64,000 nucleotides of DNA from Cyanobacteria bacterium REEB67 (GCA_018971775.1 JAGXAB010000028.1:1-64000), one strand, 5' to 3'; shown: positions 1 to 10,407, counted from the first letter of the stretch. Numbers and translations: made by a program. The notes: generated by a model from the letters alone, not told the origin.

Positions 1-714
1 ATCGAATTGCAGCTTTTCAGACCGGGCCGCATACTGGCTCCGGTCCGAAGCGGAGTAGTAACCGCCGGAGAGACGGATGCGACGGATCTGCGATCCGTTG
101 GCCAGTTGAATCAGCAGGGGCAGGTCGGCTGGTACCGAAGAGATGCGCAAGGTATCGAGACTCCTGATTTTGACCAGCTCCTGGCAAGTATCGGCATCGG
201 GAGCGCAATTGGACAGATAGAGCTTGACGAAATGGGGACAGTCAGCTGCTCAACGTGGGCCAGACCATCGAGCGCCGCCAGCACTTCATCAGTCAGACAA
301 AAAGAATTGCGCGAAAGGAAGAGCAGTTTGGTCCAGTGACTGGCGCTGCGCAAAATCTCAGCCAGCTCGTGCGTGCGCTGCGCTTCGCCCTTGCTCTCTG
401 CACTATTGACCTGATGCTGATTGCTCAGGACCCTGGGCGCGGCTTCGGCGGCCGCCTCGATGCCGATCGGTTCGCCGATTTGCAGGCGTTTGATATCGTG
501 GATAACGTCTTGCATCGTTTGATAACGGCTCGGGACTCATATAGTATGGCGACCCGAAAATCTGACCGGGAGCAGTGAGAGCTTGGCAGTCACGATTTGC
601 AGACGAGGATATTTTGGCAATGCCAAAATCAACAATTTTCACAAATGGTGCGGCACTGGCAGCGGCGCCTGCGTAGACGGTTTTTGTCTCATCATCACTG
701 GCGGAGTTCGTCAA
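1..714 (-). pseudogene. Ser/Thr protein kinase-LRR remnant (runs off left edge)
   Basis: Minus-strand frames give FVKIVDFGIAKI...GQIFGSPYYMSPE, then after an internal deletion and frameshift RYQTMQDVIHDIKRLQIGEPI, then LRR-like sequence. A second frameshift near 240 leads to CPHFVKLYLSNCAPDADTCQELVKIRSLDTLRISS. No N-lobe found. Confidence 0.75.
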
Positions 715-820
715 TCGCCATCCTCAAAATTGACCGGGCTCCGCGATTAAGTCTGGCAGGATGGAGGCATGATGTAAAATAAAAATTCCCCGAACTATTA
801 ACAACTGTGAGAATGAGTTG

Positions 821-1171
821 ATGCACACCCTTGAGGAAACTCGCCTCTTCTGGCCCGATACAAGCCTCTGGGACGGCTTCAGCGTCAGTGATTTGCTGGC
901 GGAAATACAGCAATTTGGCCTTACTACTTTTGACAGGCTCGATGTCAACGGCGATGGATTTATTTCGGCGGCGGAACTAGAAAGAGCGCTCCAGTTAAAC
1001 GAGCTAAACTGGCGCGAGAAAAATTACGTGCGGTTTCTATTGACCAATGCCGAGACAATCGGCCGTGCTTTTGACGATAACGATGGCGTCAGCCCCTGCG
1101 GCATATCGCGCCACGATCTTATCCTGGGCATTTCGCGCAACGACCTGATCGAGTATTTCAGCAAGCTCTGA
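821..1171 (+). CDS. EF-hand domain protein
   Basis: FDRLDVNGDGFISAAELERAL is a canonical 12-residue EF loop (DVNGDGFISAAE); second acidic loop DDNDGVSPCGISRHD is non-canonical. Confidence 0.75.
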   Translation: MHTLEETRLFWPDTSLWDGFSVSDLLAEIQQFGLTTFDRLDVNGDGFISAAELERALQLNELNWREKNYVRFLLTNAETIGRAFDDNDGVSPCGISRHDLILGISRNDLIEYFSKL

Positions 1172-1342
1172 TCGACGAACGGACCGGTCAGGCAGCCAAA
1201 GACACGAGATTCGTCTTTTATCGTGCCACCACTTATGGTGTGGAGGGCCGCTTTTCAAGAGCTGCAATTGGCGACCGGCTAGGGGTACAATGCAAACTTA
1301 TCGATAAAAAGTGCCGTGGTGCCCCCAGCCCGTTGGAGTCAG

Positions 1343-3874
1343 ATGAGCCCGCCAGACCAAGAACCGCTTGAAAAAGCAGCCGGCAAGCCGGAACACATCG
1401 GAGTAATGATTGGCCTTTGCGCCATCTCCGCCTCAACACTGATTGTCGAAATCTGTCTGACAAAATTCCTTGGCTGCAAAATTTTCCACCATTTGTCCTA
1501 CGCCGTCCTGAGCATGGTCATCTTAAGCTTTGGCGCATCGGGCGCCTTTGTCTACATGCTGCCCCGACTTTTCCCGGGAAGCGGCGGCGAAGCCTGGCGT
1601 CCGGCCTGGAAAGCAGCAGCACTCTACGCCATTTTTCTCGGCCTGGCCATCCCCTTCTTCTGCTGGTTTCCCTGGGATCCCTACATCCGCGAACTGGATG
1701 CCACCAAGCGTTTCCTGGCGCAACCGATTTACTTCCTCACTTTTTCGATCCCGATGTTTCTAGCCGGCCTCTGCATCAGCCAGACGCTTTCGGCCAGTCG
1801 CCGTTCGGTAGCGCGTATCTATTTCTTTGACTTGCTAGCGGCCGCGATCGGCGCTTCACTCTGTCCGATCTTGCTGATCGCAGTGGGAGGCTACGGCACG
1901 ATTGCCATTAGCTGCCTGCTTGGTGTGATCGCTTCTGTCGCCTTTTTCCTGGCGGCCAGTGCGGAAAGCGCTGAGCCAGACAGCTCAATTTCAGAAAGCG
2001 CAGCTGCAGAAAGCGCAGCGATAAAAGTTTCACCTACAAAAAACTCTTTCGGTAGCGCTATCCCTTACTGGGTAGCGGCAGCCGGGGCCGTCGTCGTGCT
2101 CCTGCTTTATCCGGACTGGGCAATCAAACAATTTGGTTTCGACATCCGCTCATCTAAAGATTGGGGACAGATAGTCTTCGTCAAAGAGTTTGGCGGTATT
2201 CGCAGCACACACTGGAATGCCATTGCCCGCGTCGACGTCTCAAAAACAGCCACTTCCAAAAACAGACAATACCGTTATGGTCTCGCTCCAGATTCGTATA
2301 AGAAAGACATCTATGGTCGTTATGTCCTTCTCGACGGCGGCGCCAATACGCGACAATTTAAAATCGACGGCAGCATCGCCCAGGAGACTTATCTTGGCGA
2401 CGCGCTCTGGGCCAGCCCCTACGTCGCCGAAGGCAATGCCGCGCATAGTCTCGTCATCGGTGGCGGCGGCGGAATCGATATTTTGATCGCCAAATTTTTC
2501 AAGACAAAGGACGTAGACGTTGCCGAGGTTAATCCCTCTATTTACGACCTGCTCACCGGCAAAATCGACGATCAGGAAAAAGAATACTCACCCTGGCTAC
2601 AGTCTGATGCCAATTCCAAAATCAACATATTTTTGAGCGAGGCCAGACACTTCTGCACGACCCGCCCGGACAATACTTATGACATCATTCAGGCCAGCGG
2701 CGTCGACACCCTGACCGCCATCACCACCGGTGGCATGTCCCTGGTCGAGAATTATCTCTATACGACAAACGCCGTCCGCGAATATCTGCGCATCCTCAAG
2801 CCAAATGGCGTCGTCTCGCTCACCCACTGGCGCGAAGTCTATCGTCCTACCGGCAAGCGCATGTTCGTCACCTATCTCCAGTTGCTCGACAGCCTGGGCG
2901 TCAAAGAGCCCTGGAAGCAGGTCGTGGTTGTCGGCGGTCTGGAGTGGACCGATTCGATTTTGAAGAAGACGCCCTTCACCGATGCTGAACTGGAACGGCT
3001 GCGCCAGTGGACCAAACGTACCGGCCAGGTGATGCTATTCGATCCGGGAAGGCCAGGCAGCAGCGAACCCTGGTACGACAAGATGGGCTTCGCCAGCGCC
3101 AACGAGCGCCCCAAATTGATCGATGAATTTCCCACCCATCTTTTTGCCGTCAATGACGACAAGCCCTATTTCTACAATCAGATTAAAGACGAAAATGCCC
3201 TGATGACGTCGCCCTGGGCTTCCACACCAGTTTCACTGATCTATGCCACTCTATTTGGTGCCCTGCTGCTTGTCTTCGGTCCCCTGCTGCGCTACGACAA
3301 TCGCAAGCTGGCCGGCCAGATATTGCCCTTTACCGTCTTTTTTGCGATCTGCGGCTTCGCCTTCCTGCTCTACGAAACGACGATCATTCAGCTCTTTTCG
3401 ATCTTCGTCGGCGGCCCGACTTACGCACTATCCGTAGTACTGGTCAGCGTTCTTACAGGTTATGCGATCGGAAGCTTCCTCTCTCAATATTTGAAAATCA
3501 ACAGCCGCACTTTCATCGTCATCGGCCTTGGCTTATGCGCCCTCATGATCGCACTCTGGCTGGGAGTGCCGACCTTGACAAAGAGCCTGCTCGGCCTCGA
3601 ACAACCGGCTCGCATCTTGATCTGCGCCCTTGTCACGTTCCTTTCTTCCATTTGCACCGGACTACCCGTCTCTCTGGCGATGAATTCCCTGCGTCAGCGC
3701 TACGGCAGCGCCGTCGCCTGGATGTGGGCCGTGAGCTCGGCTTTCAATGCACTCGGAGGCGTCGCCTTCGTGGCGATTACACTGGCGACGGGCATTTCGA
3801 GTTGCATGCTAATCGTGGCGGCGCTTTATCTGATCGGCAATTTGATCTTCGCCGCGGAAGTGCGGGGCAAGTAG
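1343..3874 (+). CDS. Multi-TM protein with spermidine/spermine synthase-like (SAM-binding) domain
   Basis: N- and C-terminal TM segments flank a Rossmann region SLVIGGGGGIDILIAKFF..VDVAEVNPSIYDLL..RPDNTYDIIQASGVDT. Confidence 0.75.
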   Translation: MSPPDQEPLEKAAGKPEHIGVMIGLCAISASTLIVEICLTKFLGCKIFHHLSYAVLSMVILSFGASGAFVYMLPRLFPGSGGEAWRPAWKAAALYAIFLGLAIPFFCWFPWDPYIRELDATKRFLAQPIYFLTFSIPMFLAGLCISQTLSASRRSVARIYFFDLLAAAIGASLCPILLIAVGGYGTIAISCLLGVIASVAFFLAASAESAEPDSSISESAAAESAAIKVSPTKNSFGSAIPYWVAAAGAVVVLLLYPDWAIKQFGFDIRSSKDWGQIVFVKEFGGIRSTHWNAIARVDVSKTATSKNRQYRYGLAPDSYKKDIYGRYVLLDGGANTRQFKIDGSIAQETYLGDALWASPYVAEGNAAHSLVIGGGGGIDILIAKFFKTKDVDVAEVNPSIYDLLTGKIDDQEKEYSPWLQSDANSKINIFLSEARHFCTTRPDNTYDIIQASGVDTLTAITTGGMSLVENYLYTTNAVREYLRILKPNGVVSLTHWREVYRPTGKRMFVTYLQLLDSLGVKEPWKQVVVVGGLEWTDSILKKTPFTDAELERLRQWTKRTGQVMLFDPGRPGSSEPWYDKMGFASANERPKLIDEFPTHLFAVNDDKPYFYNQIKDENALMTSPWASTPVSLIYATLFGALLLVFGPLLRYDNRKLAGQILPFTVFFAICGFAFLLYETTIIQLFSIFVGGPTYALSVVLVSVLTGYAIGSFLSQYLKINSRTFIVIGLGLCALMIALWLGVPTLTKSLLGLEQPARILICALVTFLSSICTGLPVSLAMNSLRQRYGSAVAWMWAVSSAFNALGGVAFVAITLATGISSCMLIVAALYLIGNLIFAAEVRGK

Positions 3875-4011
3875 AGACATCTAGAGAAAAGTACAGACAT
3901 CTAGAGAGAAGTAGACGCAAACAGGGGCCAAGAATCGGCAAATTTCATTAATATAACGATTCAAACGCAACGCATGTCATACACTGAGGCAATTGTTGCT
4001 GCGAGGTTCTC

Positions 4012-4254
4012 ATGTCAGACGATATAAAACTGCAAGATAAAAATGCTACCTGGGCCACGGATTTGTTGTCCGAGCTGGAAGCATTGCAGATTGGTAGCGC
4101 CGATGAGGGATATGGCCAGCTTCTTCAGGAAGCGAAAATCGTTAGCTTGCAGACAATCAAAGACGTGATTCTGGCGACTGAAAATCCGCTCGATACCAAG
4201 AACCGATTGCTCGAATTCTGGAAGACTAATTCGCTGAACACCGGCTTGAATTAA
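4012..4254 (+). CDS. Small hypothetical protein (80 aa)
   Basis: ATG ORF with upstream GCGAGG; composition plausible; no family recognised. Confidence 0.45.
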   Translation: MSDDIKLQDKNATWATDLLSELEALQIGSADEGYGQLLQEAKIVSLQTIKDVILATENPLDTKNRLLEFWKTNSLNTGLN

Positions 4255-4292
4255 GCAACGAAGCACCCAGCGTCTGCGCACTGCAAGAAAAT

Positions 4293-5033
4293 TCAGTGCA
4301 TGCCCTGAATTTTTTTGTCGGCATCTTCTTTGACCTTCTTGATGCGAGCATCGTATTCGGTATTAAGGCGCTCCAGCTCGACCGGATCCGAGAGATAGCG
4401 AGTACCGTCCGAAAGCCTGCGGAAGCGGCGGTTGGCGCTGGCATTGCAATTATCAATCGCCTCTTGCTTTTCAACCCGCAGCCGCGCCACCTCATCCTCC
4501 GCCGCCTTACGCACCCACTTTTTATTTTCCTCCAGAGCGCGCTCCTGCGGACTGAGGTTTTTGCTTGCGTCGGAGCCGTCTGCGCCGGCGAGCGGATCGA
4601 CCGGAGCGGCCGAAGCCGCGGCGCCGCCTGCACTGCCGCCACTACTTCCGCCTGCACTGCCGGGGCCAGCACCAAGGCCACCCAGTGCCTTCTGGCAAGC
4701 GGCGTAGACTTCCGCTGTCGGATGGCAGTGTTGACAGGTTTCGTATTCGGCCCGAGCCTGTGAATTTTGACCAAGGGCCAGATATGTATGACCAAGATAG
4801 TAGTGACCGGGCCAGAAGGCCGGATATTTCTTGACTGTATCTTCGAGTAAGGGCCGCGCTTCCGAGTATTTGCGAGCGCTATACAGCTCGCAGGCCTTGC
4901 TGAAATCCTGGGCCGCCAGTGCCGGCGCCGGAACGACCAGCAATAGTACGGGGGCGGCTGACAGGTTGATTAAGCAGGGCAAGATCAATAACTTGGCCAG
5001 GCGGGCAAGCGGAAAATGGTCCAGGCGCTTCAT
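4293..5033 (-). CDS. Secreted TPR-like protein
   Basis: Signal-peptide-like N-terminus; ACELYSARKYSEARPLLEDTVKKYPAFWPGHYYLGHTYLALGQNSQARAEYE is TPR-like. Confidence 0.7.
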   Translation of the reverse strand: MKRLDHFPLARLAKLLILPCLINLSAAPVLLLVVPAPALAAQDFSKACELYSARKYSEARPLLEDTVKKYPAFWPGHYYLGHTYLALGQNSQARAEYETCQHCHPTAEVYAACQKALGGLGAGPGSAGGSSGGSAGGAAASAAPVDPLAGADGSDASKNLSPQERALEENKKWVRKAAEDEVARLRVEKQEAIDNCNASANRRFRRLSDGTRYLSDPVELERLNTEYDARIKKVKEDADKKIQGMH

Positions 5034-5201
5034 AACTTTCCTCGTAGTCAGTACAAGCTATTTGCCTCGAAGCGGCAATTTTCTCACGGCGTTGGCGGTA
5101 AAATAAGGCTCAGATGCCGAGCAACCGCAGAGGTTTTTCACCCTGATGAAATTGTCGCCAGCCAAAGTCGCCTGTTTGGTCAATGCGCAGAAGAAGCATT
5201 T

Positions 5202-6686
5202 ATGAACGTTGCCCAAGAGTTTTATAAAATCCCGCGCAACTGGCGCGTCGTACTCTTCATTTTTTTATGCGCCGGACTTGGCCTGGCCTGGGGCATTTAC
5301 GAGTTGACCATGCCAGTTTTAATGCTTTCCTTTGTGGGCATTTATGTGGTGCTTTTGCTACCGGATGTGATGGCTTCGCAGGCAGGCCGCCTCGTGCGCA
5401 TCGGCCGCGTCGATGAGGGCATACGCCTCTGTAAACGAGCCCTCAAGCTCGAACCGGGGAGCTATTTAGCCAGCGTCAATCTCGGATTTGGCTACTATAA
5501 AAAAGGCCTGGCAGCAGAGGCTGTCGAGACTTTCGACGAAGTTGTCAAAAATTACCCCGATAAGCACATTGCCTATATAAACCGGGCCGCTTCGCGTTTT
5601 TTGCTCCATGATTACGAAGGCTCAATTGCCGATGCCGATAAGTCAATTCAGCTGGCACCTCATGATACCCGCGCCTACGTCAACAAAAGCGCGGCATTAA
5701 TCGGCCAGCATCGCTACGAAGAGTGCCTGGCTCTGCTGGAAAATATGCGGACGCTTCGACAGCATCCCGACTATGTGGCGCACAATCGAATGTTTTGCAA
5801 AGCACAACTTTCAAGATTGGACGAAGCTGAGCAAGAATGGCTCCAAGCCAAAGTAACGGACCCGCACCTGACGCACCTGGGGAAGGTTTGGCTGACTTTT
5901 GAAAAAAGCGATTTTAGTGAAGTGCTGGCGCAAAGTGCCGAAATCCGAGATGACTCGGCGGACGCGAAAGTCTATCGCTACTTGCGCTCTTGCGCCTATA
6001 CATGCCTTGGTGAAGGTGACCTCGCCGTGCGCGAGGCCTTTCAGTTGCTCGCCGATCAGCCTCAGTCCAAGCTCGGCCTCATAGCCCTGGCCCTGGCTTT
6101 CGCCAAAGCGCAGATGACCTCCGAAACACTCAAACTTTGCGACCGTCTCGATGCGTTTGACGATTTTTCGATAATTACTCACCTCACCCGGGCCCTATTT
6201 TTCATCGAAAACGCCGATTTTGAAAACGCCTCCGGCGAACTTCAAAAGGGCCTGAGCAAGTGCCCGACAAGCGCAGCACTGAGCGCAGCTCAGGTGATTG
6301 TTCAGGCCAATCAAGGCGAAGGGCAGGAGGCACTTTTGAAGGCTAAACGCCTGGTGAAGGCCAACACCAAAAATAGCCTGTGCTGGACCGCACTGGCTGA
6401 GGCGTATTTAGCCTGCGAGCAATTGGAAGCGGCCCTGGAAAGTATCGAAAAAAGCAAGGACCTCTATAGCTACAGTCCCCATATCTTCGCCCGAAAAGCT
6501 CACATACTCGCAAGACTGGGACGAAAGGAAGATGCAGCCCGCGTTGAAGCTGAAGGTCGCCGCTTGCAGGAGTACTTCCAAACAGGTGTCAATAGAGCCC
6601 TGCTCGATTACCCAGTCAACCTGATCGAAGCAATTTCGCAACTTCCTAAAAAACGGGCGGCCGGTGTTAAGCATGTAGAGGCCTGA
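5202..6686 (+). CDS. TPR-repeat membrane protein
   Basis: Two N-terminal TM segments then repeated TPR units (GRVDEGIRLCKRALKLEPGSYLASVNLGFGYYKKGLAAEAVETFDEVVKNYPD). Confidence 0.8.
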   Translation: MNVAQEFYKIPRNWRVVLFIFLCAGLGLAWGIYELTMPVLMLSFVGIYVVLLLPDVMASQAGRLVRIGRVDEGIRLCKRALKLEPGSYLASVNLGFGYYKKGLAAEAVETFDEVVKNYPDKHIAYINRAASRFLLHDYEGSIADADKSIQLAPHDTRAYVNKSAALIGQHRYEECLALLENMRTLRQHPDYVAHNRMFCKAQLSRLDEAEQEWLQAKVTDPHLTHLGKVWLTFEKSDFSEVLAQSAEIRDDSADAKVYRYLRSCAYTCLGEGDLAVREAFQLLADQPQSKLGLIALALAFAKAQMTSETLKLCDRLDAFDDFSIITHLTRALFFIENADFENASGELQKGLSKCPTSAALSAAQVIVQANQGEGQEALLKAKRLVKANTKNSLCWTALAEAYLACEQLEAALESIEKSKDLYSYSPHIFARKAHILARLGRKEDAARVEAEGRRLQEYFQTGVNRALLDYPVNLIEAISQLPKKRAAGVKHVEA

Positions 6687-6735
6687 ATACGCCTGACAAA
6701 AACTACGGACATCATCGTCACCACTGGTCACAATT

Positions 6736-7386
6736 GTGAAAACTCATACTTTTGCCCTATCGCTGCTGCTACAACTCTGCCTGAGCACCAGTCTAATTAC
6801 AAGTTCCGCGGCGAGTGAGGCGGATAGGGCCGAGCAAACAAATGCTGGCGAGCGAACAGATGCTACCGAACAAGTGCCTGCTGCCGCCATCACCCTGACT
6901 GGCGGAGTGAGCAAGCGCGATACATATTCAAGGGCCTTGAAAAAACTGGCAGCCGGAATGGAACTGAGCAGCGATGAGTATCGTAGCCTCAATATAGGCA
7001 TCATTGGCTGCGACACAGATCGCACCTTCTTCACCAAACTGGCTACTGTTACTTCGCTATACGACGGCTGCCCGGCGAAGGAGGCTGGCATAAAACTGGG
7101 AGATCAAGAAGTCCAAGACGAGGCCAAGACGGAAGACGCCGACATCGCCGATCCAACGGTGCCAAAGTGGTCTTTCGGCTGCGGCGTAGCAGGGGATGCG
7201 GTTGAATTGACGATCAAGCGGCATGGAAAGATTCTGCATTTTCACCTGATTCGCATGAACATGGAAGACGTGCCCGACCTTAAATTACGCCATACATACG
7301 AAAAGCTCGTAAAACTGACTGGTGTTAACACCGGAAACGTCGAAATTCCGAAAGCGATGCTGGACACAATTACACAAGGCGACTGA
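6736..7386 (+). CDS. Secreted protein with PDZ-like segment
   Basis: Signal peptide; SLNIGIIGC...SLYDGCPAKEAGIKLGDQEV..VELTIKRHGK resembles a PDZ core. GTG start. Confidence 0.55.
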   Translation: MKTHTFALSLLLQLCLSTSLITSSAASEADRAEQTNAGERTDATEQVPAAAITLTGGVSKRDTYSRALKKLAAGMELSSDEYRSLNIGIIGCDTDRTFFTKLATVTSLYDGCPAKEAGIKLGDQEVQDEAKTEDADIADPTVPKWSFGCGVAGDAVELTIKRHGKILHFHLIRMNMEDVPDLKLRHTYEKLVKLTGVNTGNVEIPKAMLDTITQGD

Positions 7387-7443
7387 GAAAGCCCGCCCCG
7401 CTTGGCAGCATTCCGGTTGCCGTTGGGCTATAGTGAGCGTTGA

Positions 7444-7505
7444 GAGTCTTCCGAATTCGGAAGACTCATTTTTGAGCTGAAGAGTCTTCCGAATTCGGAA
7501 GACCC
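7444..7505. repeat. Palindromic repeat, two copies (7444-7467, 7482-7505)
   Basis: GAGTCTTCCGAATTCGGAAGACTC perfect 24-mer plus a second copy ending GACCC. Confidence 0.9.
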
Positions 7506-7552
7506 GGCGCAAACCGAGACAAGCCCCGGCGCCGAATTTCCGAAAAACCGGC

Positions 7553-8467
7553 TTATTTACAGCGGCGCATCCAGAAATTTCCCGGCCAGCATGTACCTTG
7601 ATCATACGAAGCGAAAGCTTTAGCCAGTCGCTCTGGATGTTTCAGGTGCATGTAGCTGCCGCCGAACAATACTTCAAAACTGTCGTTAAACATCAAAAAC
7701 GCCTGCAGTAGATATTGCTCGTTCCAGAAGCGCTGATGTTTGAACACCCATTCACGCGGATATTCAGCCGGCAAAAAGATGTCGTGGATGTGGACGATTA
7801 CACCCTTTTTCAGCCTGGGCAGAATTTCCAGATATTCATACTGCACATCAGATCCGATTTTGAGGACATGACTTGAGTCGATAAAAAGGATGTCGCCTTC
7901 GCCCAGAGCTTCAAATTCAGCAAGTGATGCCGTTTGCACCTTATCGCGAACCAACCTCGACATTCCGGGGAAACCAGCTTCCAGCACGGGATTAGGATAA
8001 GGCTCAATGGCCGTCAATTCGCATTTGATATTGTCAGCTGTTTCGTTTTTCAAGACGGCCTGTGCGGCCAGATAGGTGGAAAAGCCGGAACCAATTTCGA
8101 TCATTTTGCGCGGCTTGAAATGACGCACCATGCAATAAAGCATTTCGGCGTCTACCGATTGATAAGTGCCGTTGTTCAAATAAAACTGCGACGGCACATC
8201 ACCCTTGGTGCGCGGCAAAGCGTCGTATTCGGCTTTATAGGCGGCGGAAACAGTATCAAGAAATTGACATTGAGCCTCGTCTCGCATATCAACACCGACA
8301 AGAGCTGAGCGGCGGGCAAAAAGGGCATCGTCCAGCTCACGAGTGTCGGGAATCGGCTGGTAGAAATGATTGGGCACTACATGTAAGCCCAGACGCTCGA
8401 ATAAGTAGAATGACTTTCTGGCCATTCGGTGCCAGACTTTGACGCCTTTAGCGGATAACTTGCTCAT
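7553..8467 (-). CDS. Class I SAM-dependent methyltransferase (Methyltransf_24-like)
   Basis: KMIEIGSGFSTYLAAQAV, LTAIEPYPNP, ILFIDSSHVLKIGSDVQYEYLEILPRLKKGVIVHIHDIF. Confidence 0.75.
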   Translation of the reverse strand: MSKLSAKGVKVWHRMARKSFYLFERLGLHVVPNHFYQPIPDTRELDDALFARRSALVGVDMRDEAQCQFLDTVSAAYKAEYDALPRTKGDVPSQFYLNNGTYQSVDAEMLYCMVRHFKPRKMIEIGSGFSTYLAAQAVLKNETADNIKCELTAIEPYPNPVLEAGFPGMSRLVRDKVQTASLAEFEALGEGDILFIDSSHVLKIGSDVQYEYLEILPRLKKGVIVHIHDIFLPAEYPREWVFKHQRFWNEQYLLQAFLMFNDSFEVLFGGSYMHLKHPERLAKAFASYDQGTCWPGNFWMRRCK

Positions 8468-8542
8468 GTGCCCTCGATTTAACGAGAGCGATAATAGCAA
8501 ACCTATCACCGCTCGGAGGCGGTCACGGCCCTTTTAAATGCT

Positions 8543-8932
8543 TCATTTAAAGCTGTCAAGCGGGAATGCGGTTCGGCCCGTGCAATGAGCTCCGTTGATA
8601 TCGGCACTCGGACCGGTCTGGCCTTCCTCAATAGTCAATTTGCATAGACCATTCGGATTTTTGCTTTCAGCGGCGCTCTTGATGCTTTGAAACATTTGCT
8701 TCTCCTCCGTCGCCAGTTTGGCAAAATCATTCTTCGCTGCTTCGCTCGGCGGCGCGTCGCTGGCGAGCGAATTAGTGCCTTCGGCCTTCACCGTCTTCAG
8801 ATAATCGCTGTGGTTCATCAAATCCATCGTGCAGAGGCTGATCTTTTCGACCACATCGTCGCGCCGACCGTAATTGAGATCGTCGGCGATCGAGCCCACG
8901 GAGGATTCGGAACAGGGCCGATGGTCAGTCAT
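8543..8932 (-). CDS. Hypothetical protein (129 aa)
   Basis: Complete ATG ORF; no recognised domain. Confidence 0.45.
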   Translation of the reverse strand: MTDHRPCSESSVGSIADDLNYGRRDDVVEKISLCTMDLMNHSDYLKTVKAEGTNSLASDAPPSEAAKNDFAKLATEEKQMFQSIKSAAESKNPNGLCKLTIEEGQTGPSADINGAHCTGRTAFPLDSFK

Positions 8933-9063
8933 TGATAAATCCTCAGGACGACTTGAGTGTTGAAACCAGTGCGAGACCAGCTTGAGACTGGTGATGCGAC
9001 AGTCAGCATTCTAGTTTTACTGAAGCTTAGGAGCAAAGACGTGCAAAACACGTGAGTATGCTC

Positions 9064-9179
9064 GCCGGCCCATTAATGTTGGCCGGCGATGATGGCCGGC
9101 GATGGGCCGGCGAAGATGGCCGGCGATATTGGCCGGGGATGATGGCCGGCGATATTGGCCGGGGATGATGGCCGGCGGT
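9064..9179. repeat. Imperfect GGCCGGCGAT-type tandem repeat
   Basis: Reiterated ggccggcgat/gatggccggcgatattggccggg units; a 26-bp unit repeats back to back. Confidence 0.8.
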
Positions 9180-9199
9180 CTGCTAACATAAGTCGATTC

Positions 9200-10334
9200 A
9201 TGTTGACACTAGCCGGAGCCTTTCACCATCCGTCTTTCGCGAAAAGTACTTTTGCTTGTCACGGTGCCGGTCTTAAGCGAACTGGCTCTCGCCGCTACCC
9301 TGGTAAAACTTCAAAATGAGGCGCGCGCCGACCGCCACAGAGCCGATGTCTCGCGCGAGATGGTCGGCTTACTGAACACCGCCATGACTGCACATCTCGA
9401 ACGCACTCAACTGCTTTATCTTTCAACGGCGGGCGGATTGAACATTTCCCCCAAGAAACTAAGCGAACTGGCCAACAAATCAGCCAGAGCCATCGAAAAA
9501 GCGGAAGGACTGGCTCTCGCCAATCCTCAGGAATGCGCACTATTTATCAGAATCAACAAACTGCTGCGCTCAGTAGTTACCGGTGTTACCCGGGTCAACA
9601 ATAGCTATGTCGCAGGCGACAAGATGCAGGCCGCACATGACTGGACCAGCATGCAAAATCGCATCGATGAACTGATGGACCTGAGCGATCAGCTATGACT
9701 CGAACAGAGCAAATTCCATATAAGCAGCGAAACGGCCCTGAAAGCTAAAGAAAAAGCGACCACGGAACTCATTTATGCGTCTGTGTTTTTCAGCATACTG
9801 ACAGCCTTTGGTCTTGTCGCTTTTTTCAATCGCAGCACAGCCGATCGACTAAACGTGATTATGGAAAACACCAGTCGGATCGCGGCGGGAAAGCCACCGC
9901 TGAACTTTCTCGGTGGCGATGACGAGCTGACTCGCATCGACAGGCTTTATCGTCAAATGTATCAAGACCTAATCACACTGCGCGAAAAAGAACGAGCGAT
10001 GCTGGACAACGCCGCCGAGCTGATTTGCTCGATCGACACGAATCTGCGCATTTCGGATATCAATCTTTCGGCCGAGAAAATCCTTTCAACAAATCCGCAA
10101 GAGCTAGTAGGCAGACGCGTCCTCGATTTAATCGACGCAAGCAGCAAAGATAAGGCCAGCAAGAAACTCGAGCAAGCTTTCGACAAACTCTCAGAAGAGA
10201 CACCGTCGACCGAGACAGTGGCGTTTCGGTTATCCGTAACGTACACGGTCGCGGCTACAGGCTTTTTGTGGAATAGCGGAGACTCGGCGGCGCTCAAATT
10301 CGGCTATCAGTACAGAGTCATAGAGCCGGAGTGA
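9200..10334 (+). pseudogene. Decayed sensor (TM-sensor-TM-HAMP-PAS), kinase domain missing
   Basis: ATG frame MLTLAGAF is out of frame with RLSRKVLLLVTVPVLSEL; in-frame TGA at 9696-9698; the same frame then continues LEQSKFHISSETALKAKEKATTELIYASVFFSILTAFGLVAFFNR..NAAELICSIDTNLRISDINLSAEKIL (PAS) and ends without a histidine kinase. Confidence 0.75.
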
Positions 10335-10377
10335 GCAAGCTTTCTCGGAGTTTTTATCGAATATTAGTCTATTTAAT

Positions 10378-10407
10378 CGAGAGTCTTCCGAATTCGGAAG
10401 ACTCTCG
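10378..10407. repeat. Palindromic repeat copy, 30 bp perfect palindrome
   Basis: CGAGAGTCTTCCGAATTCGGAAGACTCTCG. Confidence 0.9.

Noticed and set aside
9064-9179. Possible CRISPR array
   Set aside because: Units are short, irregular and contiguous; no unique spacers and no cas genes.
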